Assembly (NCBI GenBank): GCA_015680685.1
Contig: MNCI01009519.1
Span: 1,462,298 to 1,526,297, forward strand
DNA from: Gnetum montanum
Taxonomy: Eukaryota; Streptophyta; Gnetopsida; Gnetales; Gnetaceae
Direction of reading: 5' to 3'
Length of the DNA: 64,000 bases
Shown here piece after piece: positions 45,356 to 58,675 of this stretch (position 1 is its first letter; each line of letters starts with the position of its first letter). The notes beneath the pieces were generated by a model, which worked only from the letters and a program-made list of their open reading frames with translations, made no database searches and had not been told where the DNA came from. A program made the translations under genes and the position numbers.

Positions 45356-48233
45356 TGTTGGTACATTTCTAGCCATTTCATGGAGCAAACTTTAAAAGGT
45401 TGTAGTGCTGAAAGTAAATCATTACTGAAAAGAAAGGAGCTTAAGACTAAAAGAAGATTTCTTGCTAAAAGAGGAGATGGTTCCTAAGCCAAACAGATAT
45501 GGATGTATTAAAACTTGAATGGTGGTTTATGTTTCTTGAAGTGTTTCTAGGTGCCCATGCAATAAGCTTGAAATGATCTTTAGATTAATATTTTTTTGTA
45601 GATTATAACATCTAGTTGAATGAGCAAGCTTAACTTATTACTTTAAAACAAAAGCTTTAGTTTCAGTTCCTTTTTAGCTCTAGCACATAAGCTATTGTTC
45701 AATTGAAGTCCTAAAATTACAAAAAGAATAGGATGAGCTGTGCTAAGACTGTTAGAAGTAGAAATACCTTATGAAAAAAAGCTTCATTATATTTACTTTA
45801 AAGTTAATGCTTCCATTAGTTGTAGTTTATTTTGTTTTTGGTTCCATCATTTGCTCCTTAAAATAAGGATATGAGATTATGAAGGAAGAGAAGTCATAGA
45901 AAAGATATTTAAGCTCTAAAAAAGAAAGGAAAGGAAGCTTCATAAGCCATTATTAATGTCTCCAAATTATTAGGAGTGTTATGACCATAATGGCTTGAAG
46001 AATAGCTTAGCGTAAATATGTCAAGTTCACAAGCTATTTTGATCAAGCTCAAGTATTGAAACTTTAGATAAATGATGAAAAGTATAAACTATAATATTGC
46101 ATGTGATAAGGAGCAAAAACATCTTGTGAACTTTGTGGGATTGGTCTAATAAAATGCTTTTGGGTATTTATGGATTCTCATCTAGATGAGATTCATCCAT
46201 TTAGGTGCTTAAAAGATCATCTTGAGCTTTCGACACCACATCAACTTTGCCACACATCAGCTTTTCATATTAATCTAGGGCCAATGGTTTGTGAAGCTTA
46301 AGTAATATAAGTGCACCCCTTCACATTAGCATGCTATTGAGCCTATTCATAAGAAAGATTTTCATTCTTATGAATCAACTCTACCACGTGGGAAGTTGTC
46401 ATGTTAGCATTTAGATTGAGATTATTTTTTTATCTAGATGAGGTTTTCAACCTTTGCCACATCATCTTCTACAAATGTTAGGATGATGTCAATATATTTC
46501 ATGTTAGCACCTCATACACATTAGTAGGAGGCCAAGTTAGTGTACCATATTAGCATTACAATGTGAACTTCTATTACATCATTGTGATGTCATCAAGATA
46601 GCACATCAACTTTTAGAGGTGGCTCATAAGGATGTTTACTAGCTCAATAAATCCATTTTGCCACATTAGCATGATGTAAGTGTGTTACATTGGCAGCTAG
46701 AGCCTATTCATAAGGAAAAATTTTAAATTGATGAAATGGTTCTGCCACTTCAGTTTCATGTCATGTTAGCTCATAAAACTAGCTCGTGAAGTAGAAATTC
46801 AGCCCTATAGGTTTGCTTTTCCATGTTAGCAATGCCATGAGGACTTTGCCACTTCAACTTCCTTCCACATTAACTTTTCAAGTTAATTTAAAGGGTGAAA
46901 TTTCTCCTCTACAAACCAACTCTATCACATAAGCTCCAACACATCAAAAATTTCATACCAACTTGTAGAACTAAACTATAAATGTAAATTATTACTCTAC
47001 AAGTTCATTCTACCATGTTAGTATGATGTTAGCAATGCCATGTCAACATATAGATGAAGCATCATTTTTCATCTAGATGAGTTTCACTACCTCTATCATG
47101 TTAGCATGACATCATTAGTGACATATGCAAAGCACCATGTTAGCTTTTAGAGTAAGTTTGTGAGGGAAATTTAGAGCTCCATAAACTCAGTCTACCATGT
47201 CAACATCAATGACATCATCATGACATCAGCATGTAAAGCCATTTCATGAAGTTAATATTTAGCTTGATGAACTAGCTTTGCCACCTTAGCATAGCACCAC
47301 ATCAACATCCCACTATGTTAGCATGTAGAGCTCATTTGCAAGGCCATATTCTAGCCTCATTAAAGAGTAAATGAGGCTTGATCAATTGAATCAAATCATT
47401 AATAAACATGTTGTTACCAAAAGTTACTTTGTGGTTAGAAATTAAATAGCTTTAAAACTAAATTTCATGAACTAGGCTCCCTTAAGGGAATGCAATTATC
47501 ATTGAAGAAGCTCAAAATATAGAGGATTTGTAGGATAGTTATCCAACATCCTATGTAAATAGGATATTTGGAAACTATAGCTTCTAATTTCTATGGTAGT
47601 TGTAACTAAATTCCTATAGTGGTTGTAACTATTTCTAAATTTTCATGATGTTTGTAACTACCAAGAATCCACTATAAAAAGGACTTCAAGGATCAAAAAA
47701 TAGGAGGAAGAACTTAGAAGAAATATTAAAGATTTCTTGTAGAATGACATGCTGATTACAATATCACTTCAATTGCATTTTTTAAATCTTGTGATTTATT
47801 TTTCTTCTCATTTTATCTTAGTTGCTTAGCTAATAGTTTAGATAGTATTGTGCTTGGAATTTAATGTTGAGATTTTCTGATTACTTTGATAGCTCTATTT
47901 TCTTATAATTCTATACTTCTATTAATTAGCCACGTAAGAGCTTATATTTCTTTTAAAAAGAATCTTGAGTAATTTAATAGTAATTTCTTTATGAAATTGT
48001 CTGTTCAAGTCTAGAGGATCTAGAAAATCTTTGATATTTTGAGCTGACTTGAAATAGCTTTAATTTTAAAGTTTTTCCTCATGTTCAATCTTGAAATTGT
48101 TATATTTTTTTAATAGCTCCATTTTCTACAATTCTTGACATCTATTAACTAGTTTTATAATAGCTTGTATTTTCCTTTTACAAAGAATTTTGGATAATTT
48201 AATTGGAGTTTCTTTTATGAAATTGTTTGTTGA
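45356..48233 (+). repeat. E7 3' LTR, truncated at its right end
   Basis: It aligns with 33797 to about 38200, apart from S3, and then stops within 'gaaattgtttgttga' at about 48233. The last 600 bp of the LTR, present in the 5' copy, are gone. The next base belongs to the E6 LTR. Confidence 0.8.
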
Positions 48234-49334
48234 GTGAAACAACACAAAATTTTGCATGTTATAACCAATCTTCATCATGTAGCTCTCACCCCATGGAACT
48301 TGAGGAAAAATTTCATTGTAAATGTGAAAGTTGTAACCCACAATGGGAAACTTTACATACTTTATACTTTTGGGGCTAAAAAATGCCTCATAAGTGGTCA
48401 AAGCCTCATTCCCTAGGTGAAAAAGGTCACCTAATGGCTGGGGGTGGGGGTGCAGCACCTTTTTTATTAAACCCCAAAATTTGGGTGCCCATTTCAACTG
48501 AATTTGGCACTTAATTTGTAGAAAAATTACATCAAATTTGTAGCCAATATGCAGCCCAATCATAGCCACTTTGTAGTCCCATTCATGGCCCAAAGACCCT
48601 ATAAAAGCTAAACTTCAACACCATTTACAGGTTCCAAGAAAATTTTCTCACGTTTCAAAATTTTGGACAAACATCAATTTGAATTTACATAACTCCACAC
48701 CTGGGGCATTTTTAGGCACTCAAGAGCTCTTGCAAGTTCTCATACTTGTAGTCTCTTGAACCCCAACATGGAAGTAGTCAAGCCTTGAGATTTTGTGAAT
48801 TTTGATTTTAACACTACACTTCTAGGATTCCAAACCTAGCATGGAGTAACTTGGCATCCAAACACTCCACTTTTCTCATCCCCTAGTAGGGACCCAATTG
48901 GCAAATCTAATGTTGCAATAGCAAAGGAAAGTTTGATAACATCAAGAGTGGCTTAGCACTCAGATCTTAGAGTAGATCATCTCAACTTCAACAGGCTTTG
49001 AACTCTTGCACAAGTGAATCTTCTTTTTCTCATTCAAGAACCATTTTTTGTACACATTTATCTAACTTATTATTTATTCTTTTCTTAATAAATTTTTAAG
49101 TTTTGATTTTTGTGTTTAATAGAATTAAATTTATTATCTATGCATTATCTAGATCTATTTATATTTTCATGTTTTGCATCTTCCAAGTCCCTAGTTAATC
49201 TACCAGATGGGCTAGGGTGCCCCAAATCCAATTTTCATTATGAAGGCCCTAGGGATTTGGGGCTGAGGAATTACTTGCATCTAGGATCCTTGGTTTCCTT
49301 CTTGTTCTAGTAATCAAGGTTTTCAATCACAACA
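48234..49334 (+). repeat. E6 5' LTR, left end missing
   Basis: TATAAAA is at 48600-48606 in a context like that of E5, but only about 370 bp precede it against about 500 in E5, so the first part is deleted. It ends near CAACA at 49334, shortly before the primer-site-like sequence. A minus-strand frame of 155 codons crosses the E7/E6 junction and is fortuitous. Confidence 0.65.
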
Positions 49335-49342
49335 GTTTTTCT

Positions 49343-49359
49343 TGGTGTTAGAAGGAGGG
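49343..49359 (+). promoter_or_regulatory. E6 primer-site-like sequence
   Basis: The sequence tggtgttagaaggaggg follows the LTR end and is the E6 copy of the site in E5 and E7. Confidence 0.55.
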
Positions 49360-50501
49360 ACTTTTCCTAAATTTGGTAGCTAGATCTATTATTTTTGTTA
49401 TCATTTTCAAGCTTTGTCTTTGTTTTTTGCAGCCAAAATCCTTGAAAAGTCAATGTTGGTCATTCCCTCCCTATGACCAAAACTGTAGCATGGAAGTTGC
49501 AGGTGGTTGGGTTTTGGGTTTTCATAGCATTTGCTGTAAATTTTAAAGCCCAACTCCAATCTTGGTATTTCTTTCCCCATTATTTTTATTATCAAAAGTT
49601 TATTTTCTAGCTTCTAAAAGTGGGCGGTTCAACTCATCCATGAGTAGACTTTCCCCCCCAATTTTTTCAAGCTGAGAGAATTAGCAACTACCTGGAACCA
49701 ATTTTAGTGAAAAAATACTAACTTTCCACTTTGGTTTTCAATCTTTCCCCCATCAACATTGAGGTAGGAGATGTGAGATTTCTATCATCTCAGCCCCTTC
49801 TTTCCCCCCTCTGCCATACCTAGTGTGGAAGTAGTTGGGGAGGCTAGCATTCATGAAAGTTGAAACCAATATTATAACTAGATTTTCCTTTGTTGCAAGT
49901 TGAAAGACATTTTCTAGCAAAAATCCTAAGGAATCCAATGCTACCATTCCCCCTGCTCCCTATGGTAGAAATCTTAGCGTGAAAGCTACAGGTGGTTTGG
50001 GTGCTGGAATTTCACAACATCCATTGTGAATTCCTAGAGCAAAGCCAATGTGGAAGCCTTGGTAAACATTTAATTTTTATTGACATATTCTTTGTCACTA
50101 AACTAGCATTGGTTTTCATACCAACCAAGCCCACTTTTTCCTCCTTTTTAGTGGAAGTTGGAAACTTGCCAAGTTTTCATTTTGGTCTTCAAAATTTTTT
50201 TCCTCTCTCCAACATTGGAATAGGAAGGTATGATATTTGCATTATCTCACATCCCTTATTTTCCCCCTGCCATACCCAACACAGAGGTACTTGGGAAGCC
50301 AACTTGGGGGAAGTTTAAAGCCAAATTTGCCAATATTCTATTTTTGGTAAAGGGGTAAACCCCCCTTATCCCCCACTTACTAATTATAATAAGTATATCA
50401 TTTTTTGCCATTTTCATTTTCTCTAAGAGTTTTTGAATTCCATTCACTAGAATTTACTGCTATCTTAACATTATTCTTAAGCAATTATTAGCACTATAAC
50501 C
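49360..50501 (+). other. E6 5' untranslated region with irregular repeat cores
   Basis: No coding frame is seen. C-rich tracts (49652, 49746, 49803, 49943, 50260, 50360) alternate with cores such as tagcatggaag (about 49488) and tagtgtggaag (about 49822), related to the large array at 56880-61090. One core near 49974 reads tagcgtgaaag and retains the CpG. Confidence 0.5.
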
Positions 50502-51399
50502 ATGCATTTTCAAAAATCCACCAAATTTCTTGTTACCTTCATTGGTGAAGATCATAACCAATAAGTCATGAGGGTGTATGATCCCAAAGATCCTACAGTC
50601 ATTGAGTAAAGGTGATCTTTGAGAGTTAGAGGGGAGAGTCCTAATTTTGTAGTCATAAATGAAGATCATTATAACTTAATTTGTGCCAAAATACTTGTAG
50701 GTTTGTTAATTCAATGAACTAAAGTTGAGGCCAAAAGGGAGTTTGAGCTCATATGTAGGGATGGAAAAAAGTACATCCCTTTCCCGTATGAAGAAATTCC
50801 CCTTAACAATGTTTATTCTAGCATCCTAGCCTAATTGATTACCATCGAGGAGGAAGATGACCAGCCTACCTTTGGGAAACAACAAGAAGAAGAGGATGAA
50901 TTTAGGGTAGAATCTAGGCCTAAAAACATCCTTGGAGGGTTGTTTTAACAAAATCCCCCAATGTCATAGAACCTTCCCCTAATGCTTTTGTTTTATTCAT
51001 GGGCATGGTACCACCATCTTTCACTCCTCCATGCCCTACTATAATAGACCCCATGTTGGTTGTAGCAATAGATCACACTATGTCAATGCCACAAACAACA
51101 AATTATAACATATCAATGCCATTTGCAACATAGCCATGAAATACAAAATCATCAATAGTGGGTTTTACCATCGCAAATTTGATAACTACTCACATGGGAT
51201 CCACCATGAGACCCCCAGCAACAGAAGGATCACACAATACATTTGTCTCATTTGTGCCTCAAGTACCAACACAAACATCTTTTTCTTTGTTTGGCCCACA
51301 AGCCACAACCATAACATAACCTTTTCCTTCTATCATGTAACCCATATTGAGGCCACAAGCCTTCCAACAGCTACCACAACCTTAGGTACAAACCTTACA
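50502..51399 (+). pseudogene. E6 gag N-terminal domain remnant
   Basis: From ATG at 50502 a frame with stops contains N-F-V-V-I-N-E-D-H-Y-N-L-I-C-A-K-I-L-V-G and F-E-L-I-C-R-D-G-K-K-Y-I-P-F-P-Y, matching E5 29167 onward. An acidic stretch near 50850-50920 follows. The segment from about 50950 to 51400 is a Thr/Pro-rich degenerate spacer. Confidence 0.6.
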
Positions 51400-52110
51400 A
51401 AATATGCGGCCATTGTAAGGCTTGGATCAAGCCTTCCAAATGATCCAAAATCTAATAGAGGAATTGAAGATGCTTAAAGCCACTACCACAAAAACTGTCA
51501 AGATTATGAACTTCTACCAAAACAATCCCATAAGTCCTATAGTCCCACCCTTGACACTTCCTCCTGGTGTCTCCATTCCACAATTTAGTAAATATAATAG
51601 TGAAGGTAACCTTAATGTTCATGTTATCACCTTTCAATCTAAATATTTGCTCTTGCATACAGGGCCTCATACCATTATGAGGATATTCCTATGTCTTTGA
51701 TTGGGAAACCACTTGATTAATATCACACATTACCTAGAGGATCTATATCCTCTTTGGAAGACTTAACTGCTTTAGGTATAACTTGAAGCATGACACAACG
51801 CTTGACCAACTCATGAAGGTCAAGCATGGGTCCTTAGAACCTATATAGAAATTCATTTAGTGGTGGAATGGACTGTTGAATGAAATAATAGAGCCCATAG
51901 CTAAAGCCCACTTGTTTTCCATATTCAAGGAAGTAGTTAATGACTTCATCAAGTCAAAAATTTACTACCTTGATCCATGGTCCCTTAGCCAAGCATTCAC
52001 ACAAACTAAAAACATAGAGAATGCTATAGAGGCTAGCCATGATATGACCCATATATCATATAAAAACCAACATGCTAAAAGAGGCAAAGAAAAGAGTAAA
52101 TAAAGCAACA
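51400..52110 (+). pseudogene. E6 gag capsid core remnant
   Basis: P-Q-F-S-K-Y-N-S-E-G-N-L-N-V-H and, at 51876-52103, an open piece with L-S-Q-A-F-T-Q-T-K-N-I-E-N-A-I-E-A-S-H-D align with the E5 gag core. Frameshifts between these pieces show it is dead. Confidence 0.78.
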
Positions 52111-53150
52111 CTATCATATCAATTGTGACTAAGAAAAACAAGACCATGAACCAAGGACTAAAGGTCAACCTACCCAAGGCCCTTACCAATGACCATAGTA
52201 ACCAACCATCAACTTCTAGGACCAATACATCAACAAAAAATAAACCTAACTCTGAAAGGAAGAATAGGTCTAAGTACACTAAGCTACCACTAAAACCATT
52301 CGAGTTGCTTGATCAACTATTAAGAAGTGGGTGCATGCAACATAGACAAATGACTGAAGCCACTTGAAAGAAACACAAGTGACTATGTGAAATAGCCAGA
52401 GATCTCTCTCGGGAAACAAAAGGCAATCCCTCATTACCTAGATACTTCAAACTAGACTGACTCTTCATTATCATCAACTATCCATTCATGATGCAAACTT
52501 TTGCTTTGCATTGAAGGGTGACCTAAAAATAATGATAGATAGGGGGGAACTGGTCTTAGATGCTTCTAACCTTGTTTGACCATATAACTAGTCAATGTAG
52601 GCCTATAAAGATCCATTGAATGCCAATGATAGCCCTTATGTTATTTTGACACTTAACATTGATGAAAATTGGAGACTTGCAAGAAAACTATTCATGATCC
52701 AAGTACCCATTTATAATGAATGAGCTTCTTTAACTTCCCATAGCTCAAAATCTCCCTTTTTTGTGAGGGTACCATTACAAATACCTCCAAGAGAACCTTT
52801 TATCATCAAGATTCCCCAACCCAATACAACCCAAATAGTTGTAGCCCAACTAACCACACAATGACGTCCTATGGTAGCCAATGCACTACCTCTTCCTTAT
52901 AGCCAATGGCTGACAACCAGAAAATGTTGGCCAAACAAAGAAGGAAGTATAAACAAAAGCTTGACAACAAGGAAGATAAGTAGATGGAGGCACAAAGGGA
53001 AGTGGGCCCATCAAAATCCACTTCCATTTCAGCTATAACTATGACCTTCTTTGCCTCGTCTCCTTCAACCAACAAGCCATAAGAGGATACTAAAGCCCAC
53101 AACCAAGACAATCAAAAGGAGCCACAACAGCCATAGCATAAAATTAAAGT
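52111..53150 (+). pseudogene. E6 gag C-terminal region and linker
   Basis: A lysine/asparagine-rich open piece (52125-52367) leads to L-P-R-Y-F-K-L-D and, after stops, the remains of the Tat-type Cys/His-containing motif seen in E5. The linker from 52560 to 53150 is degenerate and matches E5 31140-31890 only weakly. Confidence 0.55.
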
Positions 53151-54165
53151 CTACCTTTTGGGATGCATGGAGGAAGTAAAGAACAACTGGGGTGACAAGC
53201 CCATGGACAATGACAAAAACTTTCTCAATGCAATGGACCAAGTTAAGCAATCCCTGAAGCAAAAAAATACTACCTTAAGCTTATATGACTTGATCTTGAC
53301 TTTTGTCATACATCGTGAGGCACTAGTCAAAATGTTAACCTTCATGCCCATTAGTGAGGATATTCTTGCTAATGAGAAAGCCATCCATGCAGTGAGATTC
53401 CTTTCTTAGTAGGGAAGGAAAAGTCAACACCCTTATCATTTTGCAATAGTAAAATGAAGGTCAATCCCCAGGGTGATGAGGTGACTATATCCCCTCTATT
53501 CATAACCATATGCATAGGACAATTTAAAATACATCGAGTGCATGTTGATGATGGAGTAGCAACCAATGTCATCCCATGCATCATCATTGAATGCTTGGGC
53601 TTAACTAAGCAAGTATAACCTATGACCATTACATGTTTGAACTCCTTTAATGGATCAAGAGTTGCCATCAAGGGGTCTATGTCATTAGAGTTTGTAGTTG
53701 AAGAAAAATTTCCTACAACTATGAACTTCTTAGTGGTGGAAGAGACACCAGGATTCAACCTAATCCTAGGAAGACCTTGGTTGGCTTAATTATGAGTTGT
53801 CTCCTTGCCCATCCATCAAGAAATTCACCTTCCTTATGAGGGAGGTGAAATCATCATTCATGGTGACAATGTGGCTCCCTTAGTTGTTAACAACATGGAC
53901 ATAGAATAGGGGTCTAAAGTGGAGCTTCAAGAAGAAGCTCCTAGCAATGAAGAGAAAAAATCCCAGACAACCAATGATGACAACAATAAGCAATGTGATA
54001 TGCTATGGGATGAACTCCCTTTCAACATGGTAAGCAAAGGGGATGATGAATACAAGCTTGTGTAGAATAGGCCTCACTCCCTAATCCTGCAAAGACTAGG
54101 AAGAATCTACACAAGTGAAGTTTGCCTTAACCTTTCCCATACCTCTATGACTAGATGCAATGATA
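53151..54165 (+). pseudogene. E6 aspartic protease remnant
   Basis: A leader at 53158-53409 (with L-T-F-M-P-I-S-E-D-I-L) corresponds to E5 31897 onward. The catalytic box V-H-V-D-D-G-V-A-T-N-V-I-P is at 53541-53580, and F-N-L-I-L-G-R-P-W-L-A closes the domain near 53780. An acidic tail runs to about 54165. Several stops and frameshifts are present. Confidence 0.77.
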
Positions 54166-55235
54166 GCCAAACAACCCTATTTTTTCTTTTATAATTTATT
54201 ATATCTTAGTTATTTTATGCATTTAGCCTAAATTTATTTGCATTATTACTTATTTTCTACAACCTTTCTTTATTTTTACTTATGTTTTAAACATTAGAAA
54301 AGCATCTCTTTCAAACAAGGCCTTCTAAGGCCTAAAATTGGCACTATGGTCTGCTATGATCTAAAACTAGCACTATGGTCTGCTATGACCTTAAACTGGC
54401 ATTTTGTCCACTAAGATGTTAAATTGGCAAAGTACCCATAATTGCACAATATAACTCGTGCTTGTGATGGTCTAAAACTAGCAAATGTGCCTTTCATTAT
54501 GAATTTATTTTTTAAACCAATTATCACATTGATTTAATGTTACAGCAAAGGCATCAACATAGCCATTTTCAACGTTTACAACATAGATGCATATAGCCAA
54601 GAAATAAAACCAAAAATTCAAATTTAAAATTAAATGTCCATAACATACATAGCCATAACCACAATGTGTAGCAATGATGCCAAAGACTAACCATCCATAA
54701 CATAGTTTTGGCTAACCATAGCCATTAACATAAAGAAAAAAACAAATTGCCAAAAAGCTAAACTAAAGGAGGTTGTTGAGTAGCATTCAGAGGAGGAGGT
54801 GGTGGGTCATTCCCACCCTCATTGCTGGGGCTGCCAATGTCTCTTGAGGCCTAAAATGCAACAACATATAGCTAGTTAGTAAACCATAGCCAAGATCATG
54901 ACTTAAAACAAAGACTAAAGCATAGAATATATCAAACCTATGGAGATTGTGGCTCCATGAATTCCAAGGGTAGATGTGGAAGGCCATTCTTCACAATGAC
55001 CCTGGCTACATCCATGAACAAGTGTGACCATAGCATCATGCTAAAGTTCCTAAGGAGGTAGGTAAGGAAGTCCCTTGCCCTTAGTCAAAACCACAACAAG
55101 AGATTTCCAAGAGGCATGTCATGTGGTTGAGTATTGGTCTTATGATGACCAATGTAGCAGAAAATGGCTACCAACTCCACTTTAATGAGAATAGGCCTCA
55201 AGAAGACCTTGCAGAAAACAAAGCAAAAACATTGT
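54166..55235 (+). other. E6 post-protease spacer, first part
   Basis: Non-coding. A T-rich opening (54180-54300) is followed by the 'aaggcctaaaattggca' motif array at 54318-54505, which has about four to five copies some 35 bp apart. From 54540 to about 54870 it matches E5 33100-33420. The rest shows no further feature. Confidence 0.6.
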
Positions 55236-55680
55236 GACCAATTAGAATTTCTTAACAGGTTAGGAAAACATTTAGTTAGAGGATAAATTAGCCTTTGTAA
55301 AAATCTCTAAGCTATTTATCTAATAAGCTTAAGGAATTCTAGAAAAAGGCACTATTACAACCTTTTAAAATAAAAACCTCATGACCTATTAGAATCACCT
55401 AGAAAATTTAGACAAAACATCTAGTTGGAGGTGAAATTAGCCTCTATAAGAAGCTCTAAGGTGTTTATCTAAATCAGTCTAAGTAACTTCACAAGAAAAC
55501 ATTGTTACAACCTTGCATATCCTTGCATCATGACCAATTGGAATTTCCCAATAAATATAGAAAAAAATTTCTAAGTTAGAGGTGAAATTAGCCTTTGTAA
55601 AAAGCTCTTAGATGTTTATCTAAATTAGCTTGAGAAATTCCATAAAAGCATTGTTACAATATCTCATAGCCTTTATAGCC
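55236..55680 (+). repeat. E6 spacer array A: three units of about 147 bp
   Basis: Units start at 55236, 55383 and 55532 with gacc-a/t-attagaatt-like sequence. Each contains gaaattagcct followed by a ctctaag-like segment and tgtttatctaa, then an attgttacaac-like end. They are diverged direct repeats. Confidence 0.8.
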
Positions 55681-55714
55681 AAAACATTATAACCAAAACT
55701 ATATCTTAGTGTAA

Positions 55715-55895
55715 ATTATGCATAAATTTAGGAAAAATCATCTAAATTATGCATAAATCTGGAAAAAAAGTAAGCATAAGTTTAGAAAAAACATCTAAAA
55801 TTATGCAAAGCATGCATAAATTTGGAAAAAACATCTAAACTATGCACAAATTTAGAAAAAATCATGATAAGCTTAGAAAAAACCATGAAGCCATC
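55715..55895 (+). repeat. E6 spacer array B: about 30-bp units
   Basis: Five to six units based on ttatgcataaatttagg followed by aaaaacatctaa lie directly after array A. Confidence 0.75.
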
Positions 55896-56879
55896 ACAAA
55901 AATTTATTTAAAATAGAGAAATATTTTACTCTCCTAGAAAAGGAAAACAATCAACCACTTCTATTTTGGGCAATGTAGTACAACCATGAGTTTTGCCATG
56001 ATCTACACAACCTTAGCAAAAAATTCATAAAAAATTCATTTAAAATCCACTTGAAGTGATTTTACCTCCATTGGAAAACTAAAGCAAAATCCTATGTAGC
56101 CATACTAGAAAATAGCAAAAACCTTGACTGTTTTTGTATGAAAATTTCACAAATCTACATGAAATTACAAAAGCGGCATAGACAGCCTAACTACGCAACA
56201 TTAGGAAAACAACCATAACTCCCTCGTTTCAAAGCCAAATGAAACAAGATAACAACCATTAGGAAGCTTAAACAAAGTGATACAAACCCATAAACTTTGA
56301 TTCACAAATATTAGCCTTTTTACCAAAAAACAATACACAAATTCTCTTTCTTTTTTGTAACAAAACTTCAAAAATCCCAAAGACTAAACTTCATATAGCC
56401 ATTAAAATGGTCAAAATAGTCAAAACCCTTAAAACCAATTTAAATTAACATCAAAATAATTGGGTAGGATTTTGTTAAAATTTAATTTTAACAAATCCTA
56501 AGGCCTAGATCTGAAGAAAGTGGGCATACCCCAAGATTTTGAGAAAAAAGCACAAAATAGCAAGGGCTATTTTCAAAATCAAATCTGCAAAAGCTAAAGA
56601 ATTAAAACATCCATAGATCTACATGGGAGAAATCAAAATAGGAGGTGGGATTTTTTCAGAATTCTAACTTAATCCCCGCATTCGAGTAGATTTGAAAAAA
56701 TGACCCTAACTCTTGGAAGGTAAAAAACTAGAAAAAGCCATGAAAATAAAGGCAGAAATAGGTAGAATTTCCTAAATTGGAGCAATGACAGATGGAGCCT
56801 AGATGGAGATAGGCTTGTGAACCTCTAAAATCTCCATTGAATGCTCATGCATCCTCTGAATTATGGGATTTTTTCTTTT
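55896..56879 (+). other. E6 spacer, A-rich stretch
   Basis: A-rich DNA with short recurring aaaatt/aaccat phrases. No coding frame, clear tandem structure or motif is seen. Confidence 0.5.
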
Positions 56880-58675
56880 CCCTCATCTATGTTTAGGCAC
56901 CATGGTAGGCTCAACGTTGAGAAAAGGGGGAAAGTTGGAAAAGATGAGAGTTCTATGCTAGTTGCAAGGGAGATGGAAAGCTTCCACATTGTGGATTGGT
57001 TGTGGCTACCATAGGAATCTTTGCCAGAGCTCTCCTCCAATGCACTGTTGAAGAAGAATGAAAATTATGATCAAAATTTGCAAATTTTCACTTATAAAAC
57101 CCACCTAAACCTAAACAAAACCCGAGCTGCTAATTTAGTGCACCATGACTACAAGTGTACTGAAGTAAAAGGGGGAAAGTTTAGTTCACATTAGTTTTAG
57201 TGGGGGGATACAACTTCACTTTTCAAAATTCTAAATTTTTGGATTATGGACCCTACTCTACACCTTCCCTTTTGATCAAACTTGCTTTAATGCTGAGATT
57301 ATTACTAATTTCAGCACTTATGACATTATGGAAACCTTACAATGCATCCATTCTAGGAATACCATATCTAGTGTGGATACATTTTTATCATTTTATAAAT
57401 TTGTTAGACTTACAAATATCTTTCTATTTTTAGCAACCCAGACTTACCTTTTTCAACACTAGGTTTCCAAATTTAGGCAAAACATGAGTATGGCTAACCA
57501 CCATTGATTTCCACACTAGGGAAATAGTTCCAACGTGGAAGAATGGGGGTGATAATTAGTATTGGCTTCCAACACCCATCTAGCACATGTTTGACTCCAA
57601 AGTAGACCCCACATGACCTAGAACCCCTCCAAGTATCTCTGACAGCCTCAGAATCTCACGAAAGCTAGTCAAAACTAGTCAAAATTAGTTTGAAACCTAG
57701 GATTTGATGTTTTCCATGTTGGGGGAGATTTATTCCATGTTGAGCCTTTCATTAGTAGCATGGATAGACTTTGGGGGGTGGGGGGAAGCAAAAAATGACC
57801 TAATTTAATGACTTAATGACTATTTTTTGATGCATGATGACTCCTAGACCCTGCCAGAACTCTTTGAAGCTTCTAGAAGCCTCAAAATGGGTCAAAAATA
57901 GTAAAAATATACCATCACCATATTTTTCACATGGGGACTTCCATTCCTAGTGTGGTAGAAGGGGGGAAAGTTGCTTGAGGTAGTTAGGAGCCTCCAAACT
58001 ATCAAATCTTGATACCTAACATTGACCATTGATACTAGCAACCTTGGAAATCAACATGCATGGTTGATCGACTGTAGATTTGGCCTAGATATGGCTTTTT
58101 GAATTTAGAGGAACTCTTCCACTTTTAGCATTTTAGCCCTAGCATGGGAAAAAGAGGGGAAGCCTGAAGGCCCCCTCAAAACCTCAAAAACCACAAGATC
58201 TTGACCTTAGGCACTGATGACCACGCCAACAACTTGTGACAACTCATGCATGACCAGATCAACCAAAAATGATCAAAAAAATTTTCCCTAAATTTTCAAT
58301 GTTGAGCTTGGAAGACCTACCATGGAAAAAGAGGGGGAAGTCCAAAAAATGGCTTATGACCCTTGAAACAGTCAAATTTTAGTGTTAGATGGTAGTAGGT
58401 GACACCAGCGACCTTAGGGTCCTACATGCATAACCAAACATGATAAAAAAGATTTTCTTCAAATTTTTCATGTTGAGAATCAAATTCCCATTATGAGAGG
58501 ATGGGGTGGGGGGTGGCGAAAATTCCAAAAAATTCTTTATCAATATTGAAATAACCAAAATTTGACATCAAGAAGTAGTCATCATCATTGGCAACTTGGG
58601 AAGCCTGCATGCATGCCCGAGAGTGGCCAAAACTAACCAAAAATATTTTTCTCCAATTTTCCACAATGAGCATGA

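Larger units (their letters stand above)
33797..48233 (+). mobile_element. E7: Tat-like element with giant LTRs and aRNH upstream of RT
   Basis: A 5' LTR (33797 to about 38794), primer-site-like sequence, gag, protease, aRNH, RT, RNase H, integrase, polypurine tract and truncated 3' LTR (45356-48233) form one collinear element. It is inserted in E5. The right LTR end is lost, and the sequence passes directly into the E6 LTR, implying a deletion. All coding parts are broken. Confidence 0.83.

Noticed and set aside
48126-48593. Minus-strand open frame of 155 codons, the longest clean ORF without N
   Set aside because: It spans the truncated end of the E7 LTR and the E6 LTR, antisense to both, and has no domain. 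It cannot predate the deletion junction.
55236-55680. Possible gene family or CRISPR-like direct repeats in the E6 spacer
   Set aside because: Three head-to-tail diverged units with no frame and no unique spacers; plain tandem repeat.
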